Origin: Planctomycetota bacterium
Lineage (GTDB): Bacteria; Planctomycetota; J058; JARGOJ01
DNA length: 11,160 nt
Direction of reading: 5' to 3'
Assembly: GCA_029210225.1 (NCBI GenBank)
Contig: JARGOJ010000210.1
Coordinates: 1 to 11,160 of the forward strand
Of this stretch, positions 1 through 6,859 are shown one piece after another. The notes under the pieces are model-generated. The model saw only the letters and a list, made by a program, of their open reading frames with translations. It was not told the DNA's origin and did not search any database. The translations under genes and the position numbers were made by a program. Numbering within the stretch: position 1 is the first letter of the stretch; every line of letters begins with the position of its first letter.

Positions 1-628
1 AGGCTTGAAGCAAGGCCGCGGTCGACTCGTGAACAGCCGGGAATAAATGACGCTGAACGCAGCCCAAAAACAGCGCGCTCTTCTCCTTAGAATCCCCCTT
101 CGGGAGCCGATCTTTAGCTTTGTAGGCGGGGCCATCGACTTCGGGGGCCAGAGAGAGCAGATCCTTGAGTCTCTTCGGCAAGGGAAGGCGCTTGGCGAGC
201 CGGATCAGACCAAGCTTGTGGGAGAGGGTGAGGCCGAGGGTCAAGATCTTTAAGACCCAGGGCTTGGGCAAGACATAGCTCAAGGCGAACTCAAGAACTC
301 GATCGCCCGCTGTCTTGCGACGACCCGGGCGCTTGCGCAGCCAATCACGGCTCTGCTCTAAGATCGCTCCATAAGGCACCCCGCTCGGGCAGGCCGCCTC
401 GCAGGCCCGGCAGCCGAGGCAAAGATCGAGGTGACGAACGGCTTTGGGGGTGACCTCTAAGAGCTCGTTCATGAGGGCATCAACCAAGGCGATCCTCCCT
501 CGGGGAGAATCCGCCTCATTTCCAAGCTCAAGGTAAGTAGGACAAGCCTCTAAGCAGAATCCACAACCAACACAGCTCTCAACAGCCGACTCCAATACCT
601 TCAGAGCATCCGGACAGGTCTCAGACAT
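1..628 (-). CDS. glcF: Glycolate oxidase iron-sulfur subunit GlcF, C-terminus cut by window edge
   Basis: Reading the minus strand from the ATG at 628-626 gives an uninterrupted 209-codon reading to the window edge. Two ferredoxin-type 4Fe-4S motifs are visible: CVGCGFCLEACP at residues 19-30 and CLGCRACEAACP at 70-81, separated by the SPRGRI motif (41-46) usual in GlcF. Near the edge (about residues 186-209) the text LFLGCVQRHLFPAV matches the start of the first cysteine-rich CCG domain. GlcF is normally about 400 aa, so roughly the N-terminal half is present. The protein carries electrons from the flavin subunits to the membrane quinone pool. Its start overlaps the glcDE stop by 8 bases (ATGTCTGA), so it is probably translationally coupled to it. 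Related Fe-S subunits of lactate or glycerol-3-phosphate oxidation are alternatives, but the GlcD-E-F order favours glycolate oxidase. Confidence 0.92.
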   Translation of the reverse strand, partial: MSETCPDALKVLESAVESCVGCGFCLEACPTYLELGNEADSPRGRIALVDALMNELLEVTPKAVRHLDLCLGCRACEAACPSGVPYGAILEQSRDWLRKRPGRRKTAGDRVLEFALSYVLPKPWVLKILTLGLTLSHKLGLIRLAKRLPLPKRLKDLLSLAPEVDGPAYKAKDRLPKGDSKEKSALFLGCVQRHLFPAVHESTAALLQA

Positions 629-3128
629 GGTCTTCCTCACCGAGCAGAGAAGGGAAGATGGAATCGGGGTCAAAGACCCCTTTGATGTCTCTAAACAGAG
701 ATCTTAGAGACGGCGACAGCCCGCTACACTCAAGGGCCGGACGCCATGGGGTGAGCTGACGAAGCCACCGACCCGAAGAGTAACTGACTTTTCGCCCAAG
801 GTCATGAGTCGCTGGAAAATACATGTCGACCATGCCGCAGAGTCGACGAGTTGTCGCTGGAGTGCCCCGAGGAACGCCTCGAATGAGCGTCCCCAAAGAC
901 TCGGTCCCAGTTGTGTGCAGTCGCTGCCAAGTAGGCAACGACTCCCGTACGGTTCCTGGCATGGCATCGAGGGTCTCCCAGAGGGTCTCGTGGTCTGGTC
1001 CCTGGTAGTTTTGAAGCTCACACTCTCGGAGATAGGGGCTGTCTTTGACCATGCCCAGCACTGCCTTACAAGCCCGCTCGCTGTCTTCAAGTCCGACGAT
1101 CAAGGTCCAACCGTCCTCGGAGGTCTCGGGAAACAAAAGCTGGCTGGCCTCGCAGTTGAGAACCGTCAGCCCAACCCACGGACGCTGGCTCTGAACCAAC
1201 CATTCACAGAGCGCCTCAATTTTTGCGACGGCCCCAGTCACCCTTAAAGACTCTCCCGGGCGCTTAGGGATCACTTGGAAGCTAGCCTCCAAGCTCAGCC
1301 CGAGGGTCCCCCGAGACCCAAGCAATAAACGCGGTAAATCATAGCCGGCGACATTCTTAGCGACCTGGGTTCCGCTTTTGTGAAGCTCCCCAGTTCCGGA
1401 GATAAAGCGCAGCGCAATCAAGCGCTCCCTCGCGGAACCATGACCCGGCCTGCGATGCCCACCCCCCGGTCGGGTCCCGAGGCAGCCGCCAACCGTCCCC
1501 TGATCCCCAAAGGGCATGAGCAGGGGAAGGAGTTGCTTGTGCTCAGCGAGGGTCGGGCGGAGGGATTTGAGAGCTGTCCCGCAACCCACCGTGATCACCA
1601 AGTCTTTGGGAGAATAATCGACGATTCCATTGAAGGATTCGGGGCAATGTAAGAGTTGAGCGCCCTGAGCGTCCAAGCCTTGCCAGCTCCCATGGCCGCC
1701 GATAAGGAGCTTGCCGCGAGCCTCCCGGGCAACGGCGATCCTGTCCTGAAGCTCTCTCTCCTCGGCGCTGACAAGCAGGGTCTTCATGGGGAGAGGGTTT
1801 GGAATGTCATGGCTGACATCGAAAACTCTCGCTTTACGACCACCTTCCAAACAGGCTCCAGGGACAGGGGCGATCTTGCCTGGATTCATAAGAGAGTCTG
1901 GGTCGAAGACCGCCTTGATCTTTTCGAAGAGGGCCAAGTCGGCTTTTGTGAAGAGCAGACCGAAGGCGTGGCGTTTCTCAAGACCCATGCCATGTTCCCC
2001 AGTAATAGTGCCCCCAGCTTCGACGCAAGCCTTTAGGATTTCGGTTCCAGCTTTGATGACCGCCTGAACCTGTCCTTCTTTCTTGCGATCAAAGAGGATG
2101 ACTGGGTGAAGGTTGCCGTCGCCGGCGTGGAAGACATTGGCGATTTGTAAACCGTGCTTGTCGCCGATGGCTTTTATTTTGGGGAAGAGCTCGGGTAACT
2201 TCGAACGGGGCAAGACGCCATCTTGGATGTAATAGTTCGGGGCCAACTTCCCCAGGGCGCCGACGGCCTCTTTTCGCCCGCGCCAGAGCAACGCTCTCTC
2301 TGAAGCACTTTGAGCCAAGCGAATGCTGGTCGCGAGGCCAGCACAGGCTTTCTTTATGGTTTCAACTTGCTCATCCAGGGACTCTTCAAGGCCGTCGAGT
2401 TCAATGAGCAAAACCGCGTCCGCGTCGCTTGGATATCCTGCTTGAATCACTTGCTCAACGGCGCTGATAGTGAGGCGGTCGATCATCTCAAGGGCCGCAG
2501 GAATGACCCCGGACTCGAGGATTTGGGTGACCGCTTCGCAGGCGGCGGAGATCTCGCTGAACACCGCGAGCAGCGTCCGAGATTCTGGCTGGACCGGAGT
2601 GAGTTTGACAGTCAAGTCCAGCAATGGGGCCAGGGTGCCCTCGGAGCCACAGAGCAAAGAGAGCAAGTCATAGCCCGGAGGATCCAAGGCCTCTCCTCCC
2701 AGCAAAACCCTATCTTTGCTCTTCGGCAAGAGAATGCTGGCGCCCAACAAATGATGGCCTGTGACTCCATACTTCAAGCAATGGGGTCCTCCGGAATTCT
2801 CGGCGACGTTTCCACCGATGGTGCAGGTTCTCTGAGAGCTGGGGTCGGGGGCGTAGCAGAGCTTCGAGTGAGCAACGTGGCGGCTGAGAGCGAGATTGAT
2901 CACTCCAGGAGCGACTCGGGCTAAGCGATTGGGGAGGTCTTCTTGGAGTATGTCTCTGAGGAGGGCTGTGCCGACAACGATGGCGTTCTCTGAGGGAACG
3001 GAGCCGCCGGAGAGACCGGTGCCTGCGCCTCGGCAAGTGATCGGGAAGCCGGCGGAGAGGATGCTCCGAAGGCCAGCGACATACTCTTCTTGATTCTTTG
3101 GGCCAGGCGCGATCAATCGACGCGTCAT
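621..3128 (-). CDS. glcDE: Fused glycolate oxidase flavin subunits GlcD-GlcE (N-terminus frameshifted)
   Basis: An 835-aa reading joins two FAD-linked oxidase chains. The first half (about 1-420) matches GlcD: RGAGTGLSGG (33-42) and IGGNVAENSGG (104-114) of the FAD site, YAPDPSSQ (92-99), NVFHAGDGNLHP (331-342), GEHGMG (377-382) and the end motif FDPDSLMNPGK (408-418). After a linker of about 25 residues, the second half (about 447-835) matches GlcE: GGHGS (477-481), KNVAGYDL (591-598) and a second FDPDS (819-823). Together they oxidise glycolate, or a close 2-hydroxy acid such as D-lactate, to the 2-oxo acid. In E. coli the two halves are separate proteins. The ATG at 3128 is only the first Met after an in-frame TGA. 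It has no Shine-Dalgarno sequence, and the missing GlcD N-terminus lies upstream in another frame, so the true gene probably starts at 3213 and shifts frame near 3100-3128. Confidence 0.9.
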   Translation of the reverse strand: MTRRLIAPGPKNQEEYVAGLRSILSAGFPITCRGAGTGLSGGSVPSENAIVVGTALLRDILQEDLPNRLARVAPGVINLALSRHVAHSKLCYAPDPSSQRTCTIGGNVAENSGGPHCLKYGVTGHHLLGASILLPKSKDRVLLGGEALDPPGYDLLSLLCGSEGTLAPLLDLTVKLTPVQPESRTLLAVFSEISAACEAVTQILESGVIPAALEMIDRLTISAVEQVIQAGYPSDADAVLLIELDGLEESLDEQVETIKKACAGLATSIRLAQSASERALLWRGRKEAVGALGKLAPNYYIQDGVLPRSKLPELFPKIKAIGDKHGLQIANVFHAGDGNLHPVILFDRKKEGQVQAVIKAGTEILKACVEAGGTITGEHGMGLEKRHAFGLLFTKADLALFEKIKAVFDPDSLMNPGKIAPVPGACLEGGRKARVFDVSHDIPNPLPMKTLLVSAEERELQDRIAVAREARGKLLIGGHGSWQGLDAQGAQLLHCPESFNGIVDYSPKDLVITVGCGTALKSLRPTLAEHKQLLPLLMPFGDQGTVGGCLGTRPGGGHRRPGHGSARERLIALRFISGTGELHKSGTQVAKNVAGYDLPRLLLGSRGTLGLSLEASFQVIPKRPGESLRVTGAVAKIEALCEWLVQSQRPWVGLTVLNCEASQLLFPETSEDGWTLIVGLEDSERACKAVLGMVKDSPYLRECELQNYQGPDHETLWETLDAMPGTVRESLPTWQRLHTTGTESLGTLIRGVPRGTPATTRRLCGMVDMYFPATHDLGRKVSYSSGRWLRQLTPWRPALECSGLSPSLRSLFRDIKGVFDPDSIFPSLLGEEDHV

Positions 3129-3213
3129 AGCGATAGGCGAAGGTATCCTCGCGGTCCGTCAGGAGTGAAGGAAGCTCTGATTTGAGGGCGAAGAGTTTGG
3201 GGTTTTGGTCCAT
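3100..3213 (-). other. Out-of-frame N-terminal segment of GlcD
   Basis: The minus-strand reading from the ATG at 3213 gives MDQNPKLFALKSELPS, then LLTDREDTFAYRYDAS. This matches the N-terminus of GlcD-family FAD oxidases, where a short helix is followed by a TD-E-----Y--D motif (E. coli GlcD has HTDEEIIPYECDG at this point). In this frame the text then loses similarity, while the frame of the 835-aa reading picks it up at PKNQEEYVAG. Dropping one base from the CCC run at 3102-3100 (GGG on the plus strand) joins the two as WPKNQEEY, and the spacing from PK to RGAGTG then equals that of E. coli GlcD. The same frame opens at an upstream ATG at 3273, but 3213 fits the family length better. No strong ribosome site is visible for either start. 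Confidence 0.75.
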
Positions 3214-3296
3214 GGCGGAGCGAGTTTCTTTAGAAGCTGACGAACCAAGAGCAGAATAATCGAAGGGTATCATTTAATCCCAGGCAGACACAGCGC

Positions 3297-3319
3297 GGGA
3301 CAGCCGACTGTCTCCGGCT
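3297..3319 (-). repeat. Overlapping inverted repeats in the glc leader
   Basis: GGGACAG (3297-3303) pairs with CTGTCTC (3308-3314) around a CCGA loop, with one G-U pair. The overlapping AGCCG (3302-3306) can instead pair with CGGCT (3315-3319), so the two hairpins exclude each other. The element sits 24 bases upstream of the most distal possible glcD start (3273) and would be in the leader RNA. Whether it regulates anything is unknown, and hairpins this short also occur by chance. Confidence 0.3.
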
Positions 3320-3569
3320 CAATCTTTATGAGACCCAGAGGGATTGGCGAAGCTCTCTTCCTGACTTTGCGGCTGAGGTCTTCGGTCAGATGACCCTTTG
3401 AGGAAGAGCTTGGCTTGGTGGGTATGACGGTTTTGTCGACGGCTGCTTGATTCGTCTTGCTTCGAGGGAAAATCAGAGGGCTGTGTAAACAAAAATTAGG
3501 GGCAAGCGGCTTGGAGGCTTTGACTTGCAAGGATTCTTTCTTGGTGTTATCCCTAGGCTTGGTGCGCTA

Positions 3570-3578
3570 TGCTATCTT
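3570..3578 (+). promoter_or_regulatory. Candidate extended -10 promoter (TGC-TATCTT) for the DUF4388 gene
   Basis: TGC immediately precedes TATCTT (3573-3578), the layout of a sigma-70 extended -10 element. The surrounding 16 bases (3567-3582) match those around the candidate promoter of the cyclase gene (7919-7934) at 12 positions. No convincing -35 box is seen, which extended -10 promoters can tolerate. A start near 3585 would leave a leader of about 100 bases. Confidence 0.4.
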
Positions 3579-3619
3579 GAGATGGGAAATAGACTTAGGC
3601 TATGTTTATGATGGCTTTT

Positions 3620-3649
3620 TTGTCAGGTCAAGATTCTAGTATTTATAGG
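3620..3649 (+). promoter_or_regulatory. Candidate sigma-70 promoter TTGTCA-N18-TATAGG
   Basis: TTGTCA (3620-3625) differs from the -35 consensus at one base and is followed 18 bases later by TATAGG (3644-3649), a four-of-six match to the -10 box. Transcription would begin near 3656, leaving a leader of about 30 bases before the ATG at 3688. It is an alternative or addition to the upstream extended -10 element. Confidence 0.4.
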
Positions 3650-3687
3650 GATAGTCCTGAGGTGTTTTACACTAATCGAGTGAGTCA

Positions 3688-6600
3688 ATGGGGCTGAAAG
3701 GAAGCGTTCGGGCACTAAGCCTCGATCAGCTTCTTGATTTTCTGAGTCAGAGCGGTCATGCAGGGGTTTTGAAAATCTCCTTCAAAGACCGTTTGTGCGT
3801 GCTTTGCCTAAAAGACGCTGTGATCTACATCGATCAACGGGGTAAAGGTGAGATACGTCTAGGGGAAATCCTCGTACAGAGAGGTATTGTCGCCCAGGAC
3901 AAAATTGATGAAGCCCTCATCGTTCAAGACATGTCAGGGAAGCGCATTGGCGACGTCCTCATCGAGCTCGGACACGCCGAAGAGAAGGACCTCAACGCAG
4001 CTTTTAGGGCGCAACTCGAAGAAGAGATATACGACCTCTTCGTTTTAGACGATGCCTTCTTCGATTTTGAACGAGGCCTCCCAGAAAATTTCAGCACCGC
4101 AGATTTGCCGGCCTTCCCCATCCGCTCCATCCTCATGGAAGCCGCTCGCCGCTTTGACCAGTGGTCGCACATTAAGAAAACGATTCACTCCCGTAAGTGC
4201 TTTTACCGACTCGACCAAGAGAATCCGAAAGCCGCCAAGCAGGTCGCAAAGGCCTTGAATCAGGCTGAGGACGAAGCCTCTCTCTTTGAGAATGAGCGAA
4301 GCCTTGAAGAAACATTGCCGCTGCTCGGCATGACCCAATTCCAAGGTCTATCACTCCTCGCCTTCCTCATCTCCGAAGGCCACCTCGCGCAATTTACACC
4401 ACGGCAGCTTGAAGTCAGCTTTCGTGAGAAGCTCATCGAGGATTTGCCGCGCGCCCTGAAATACTACGAATGCGCTCTAGAGCTCGACGAATTCGAAGCT
4501 CGGCAACGGCACCTCGACCGGATGTTGTTTCAAACACCGAGCTTCCGGGATAACCCCGACGGTTGGAAATACAGCGCGAATGTCAAAGGGCGTCGAGCCT
4601 TGCTCATGTTGCTCTCGCTCTTCAGGCAAAATATTGAGTGTGAATTCTTTGCTCGCGAGGACGAGAAAGAATTCCAAATGGTCTTCCATCAAGGGAAGTT
4701 GTTTTGGCGCGGCGGCGACAAAGAGGCTTCGGATACAGCCCTTAAGATTCTTAAGAAGGAAGGGCAGTTGACCGCCGAAGTGGTCGACGAAGTCCGTTAT
4801 CAACATTTGGAATCAGGTCAGGGTTACGAGGTCTTATTCTTCGCGAACGGCAAGCTCTCGCAGTCGGACTGGCAACGGGCCCTCGCGACCGCGACCCTCA
4901 ATAAGATGTTCGACCTTGTCTTTTGGAAGCTACCTTTTGTTCAAGTCCAAACAGGGAAGCGCTTCAACCACGCACCGAACGTGAAAGACCTAACCCTGCA
5001 CCTTGAGGCGACTCTCAAAGAAGAGATCACGGGTCGGGTCAAAGAGTGGGAGCGTGTCACCCAGGTCGTTCCGAGCGTTCGCGCTTTCTTCAAGCTCACT
5101 CAAAAAGGAGAAAAGTCGATCACCACGGCGGTCGACGACTTGAAGCTCTTCGACGGCCGCCGCAGCCTCGAACAAATCATGAAGCTGCTCAGGAAAGAGC
5201 CGCTTGTCTTCTTTTCTTATCTTTACGAGCAGCAGCAAGGAGGCCGAGTTGTTGCTTTTGATGAGGCTGACTATCGCAAGCATTTAGACGAAGCCTTAGG
5301 CCAGAGCCTAGTCCGGGAAGCGATCGCCTATTGCACCGGAGCCATTGATTCTGGGCTTCAAGTTCAGTATTTCAAAGAACGTCGCGATAAGGTCCTCGAA
5401 CGTCACGGCGAAGGTTCGGAAGAGCGCACTCCTGCAAAGCTCACCGGAGACCTTGCTTCTTTCAGCTTGGCGGAGGTTCTTCAATCGTTCCATATGAGCA
5501 AGCGCTCAGGAACCTTGCGTATTTTCCTCGATAGCAACGACGACCATAAGGGTGGCCGAGAGAAGGAAATTTACTTCGAGAACGGCAACGTCTTTCTCCT
5601 CGAAGTGGAAGACTACGGCGAAGACTTTCTTCTTGATGTGGGCTTCGTTTCTAATCTTCAAGGGTCCTTCCAATCCGAGGTTATTAAGCAAGGCTTGATC
5701 ACGGAAGATCAGCTTGAAGGCCAGCTCGCTGAGCAGATTAAAGAAGACGTTTACGACGTGTTCCTCTGGGATGGCGCCTGCTTCGAATTCACTCGGGACG
5801 AGCTTCCTCCGGAGTTCTTTGAAGTCTCCAATCGCGTTAAGAAATACTCTCTAAACACAGGTATGTTCCTGCTCGAAGCGGTGCGCCGAATCACCGAGTG
5901 GGAAAACATTCGTGAGGTTGTGCCAAGCGACGACTTAGTGGTCGCCTTTGAGTCTTACGATTCAAAAATGCGCTCTGTGACAGAGCGGGGGAGCCAAGAA
6001 GTTCAGCTGCTCATCGATGGTCGCCACACAGTCCAAGACATCCTCAGAATCTCTGGGGCTCGTCGCTTTCACGCGGTCGCGCTTATCGCTGAGCTGCTCG
6101 GGAAGGGCATCCTCCACAAGGTCGATGTTTCAGCGGTCCGGGTCAAAGAAACAACAGAGCGAAGCGGCGAAGTACCGGAGTCGGAAGAAGGCTTCTTGGA
6201 GGTGCTTCGGTCGCTCCAAGAAGATCAATGCACCGGCGTTCTTCGCGTGACCGATGGTCGACGCTCCAAAGAGTGTGTCTTCATCAAAGGCGTTCCTCAC
6301 CGCGCCGACGCCTTCAAGAAAGGTACAGGAAACGCCGACGTTGACGCCGAGCTATCCACCCGATTCTATGCTCGTGACTTCGCTGAAATTGTGATTCTCA
6401 ATGGGGCCCGTTATCAGCTCCTTGAGAACGTCTTGCCTCCGGCCCTTGAAAAAGGCGACCGAAACGCAGAGTTCATCCTTCAGGCAGAAGAGTTCTTCCA
6501 AGGCTTCCTCCAAGCGGCGAAGCGCTGGAAGCAAACAGTCAGCCTCGTTGACAGGGACAAACCACTCGCCTGGCGGGACGAATTCGATGCCCAGCGCGAA

Positions 6601-6795
6601 GCACAAGCTGTCCCAGCTCCGGCGAACGTTCTGGATTGGATTGACGGAAAGCGCAGCGCCGAGGACATCATCCGAACGCACCCTGACGGCCGCTATTTAT
6701 CCTACATGTCCCTCGCTGAACTCATCACAGCTGGAGTTGTCATTTATGCCGAGCCTGCAGAAGAAGAAGAGGAAGATTGGGACTTTAGTCTGTAA
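3688..6795 (+). CDS. Large multi-module DUF4388 (PATAN) protein
   Basis: The protein has 1035 aa and no signal peptide or membrane span, so it is probably cytoplasmic. It begins with a DUF4388/PATAN pattern (SLDQLLDFLSQSGHAGVLKI, from residue 11) followed by a paired-helix stretch like the MshEN/GspE N-terminal domain (LGEILVQRGIV at 58-68, then GKRIGDVLIELG). Similar modules recur: module 1 at about 1-240, module 2 about 295-545 (ends FDGRRSLEQI), module 3 about 585-830 (LASFSLAEVLQSFHMSKRSG, EDVYDVFLWDG, LIDGRHTVQDIL), module 4 about 835-1035. Modules 1 and 2 are each followed by a TPR-like helix pair. Each intact module contains a (Y/F)D(V/L)F(L/V)-D/W aromatic strand and an EA-RR--EW helix. 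The C-terminus is very acidic (EEEEEDWD). DUF4388 proteins are regarded as scaffolds or response-regulator partners, including for MglA-type GTPases; the exact role here is unknown. The start at 3688 has only a weak GAG-type ribosome site. Confidence 0.85.
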   Translation: MGLKGSVRALSLDQLLDFLSQSGHAGVLKISFKDRLCVLCLKDAVIYIDQRGKGEIRLGEILVQRGIVAQDKIDEALIVQDMSGKRIGDVLIELGHAEEKDLNAAFRAQLEEEIYDLFVLDDAFFDFERGLPENFSTADLPAFPIRSILMEAARRFDQWSHIKKTIHSRKCFYRLDQENPKAAKQVAKALNQAEDEASLFENERSLEETLPLLGMTQFQGLSLLAFLISEGHLAQFTPRQLEVSFREKLIEDLPRALKYYECALELDEFEARQRHLDRMLFQTPSFRDNPDGWKYSANVKGRRALLMLLSLFRQNIECEFFAREDEKEFQMVFHQGKLFWRGGDKEASDTALKILKKEGQLTAEVVDEVRYQHLESGQGYEVLFFANGKLSQSDWQRALATATLNKMFDLVFWKLPFVQVQTGKRFNHAPNVKDLTLHLEATLKEEITGRVKEWERVTQVVPSVRAFFKLTQKGEKSITTAVDDLKLFDGRRSLEQIMKLLRKEPLVFFSYLYEQQQGGRVVAFDEADYRKHLDEALGQSLVREAIAYCTGAIDSGLQVQYFKERRDKVLERHGEGSEERTPAKLTGDLASFSLAEVLQSFHMSKRSGTLRIFLDSNDDHKGGREKEIYFENGNVFLLEVEDYGEDFLLDVGFVSNLQGSFQSEVIKQGLITEDQLEGQLAEQIKEDVYDVFLWDGACFEFTRDELPPEFFEVSNRVKKYSLNTGMFLLEAVRRITEWENIREVVPSDDLVVAFESYDSKMRSVTERGSQEVQLLIDGRHTVQDILRISGARRFHAVALIAELLGKGILHKVDVSAVRVKETTERSGEVPESEEGFLEVLRSLQEDQCTGVLRVTDGRRSKECVFIKGVPHRADAFKKGTGNADVDAELSTRFYARDFAEIVILNGARYQLLENVLPPALEKGDRNAEFILQAEEFFQGFLQAAKRWKQTVSLVDRDKPLAWRDEFDAQREAQAVPAPANVLDWIDGKRSAEDIIRTHPDGRYLSYMSLAELITAGVVIYAEPAEEEEEDWDFSL

Positions 6796-6821
6796 GCCTT
6801 GTTGAACACGAAAATGAACTT

Positions 6822-6837
6822 GAGCCGCCTTCGGCTC
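6822..6837 (+). terminator. Small GC hairpin between DUF4388 and MglA-like genes
   Basis: GAGCCG (6822-6827) pairs with CGGCTC (6832-6837) around a CCTT loop. It is followed only by TTAATA, so it is at best a weak terminator or attenuator, and it ends 7 bases before the Shine-Dalgarno of the next gene. It could reduce read-through, protect the upstream mRNA end, or limit ribosome access to the TTG start. Confidence 0.4.
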
Positions 6838-6844
6838 TTAATAC

Positions 6845-6850
6845 GAGGAG
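6845..6850 (+). promoter_or_regulatory. Strong Shine-Dalgarno GAGGAG that fixes a TTG start
   Basis: GAGGAG lies 9 bases before the TTG at 6860. No ATG or GTG in this frame is placed as well, and the next Met is residue 12, so this site is the main reason for accepting the TTG start codon. Confidence 0.75.
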
Positions 6851-6859
6851 TTTACTGCC

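Larger units (their letters stand above)
3214..3687. other. Divergent intergenic region between glc operon and DUF4388 gene
   Basis: About 470 bases separate the two divergent coding regions. On the glc side lies a cluster of short inverted repeats (3297-3319). On the rightward side lie two candidate promoters (3570-3578 and 3620-3649). Minus-strand open frames here (the extension to 3273 and a frame at 3270-3530) have no recognisable domain or good ribosome site. The glc promoter should lie here reading leftward, but I could not pick a convincing -35/-10 pair. No regulator gene lies beside the operon inside the window. Confidence 0.6.

Noticed and set aside
704..1090. Second minus-strand open frame of 128 codons
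   Set aside because: It lies wholly within the GlcE half of the fusion, in another frame, with no family resemblance.
2310..2924. Plus-strand 204-codon open frame
   Set aside because: It is antisense to the well-conserved GlcD coding frame and has no domain pattern of its own; a shadow frame.
3270..3530. Minus-strand 86-codon open frame ending in an ATGA overlap with the most distal glcD start
   Set aside because: Low-complexity Lys/Pro/Ser-rich text with no recognisable domain and no ribosome site, covering the region where the glc promoter must lie. The preferred glcD start is 3213, which removes the overlap argument.
3457..3639. Plus-strand 60-codon open frame upstream of the DUF4388 gene
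   Set aside because: It overlaps both candidate promoters, has no good ribosome site and looks random.
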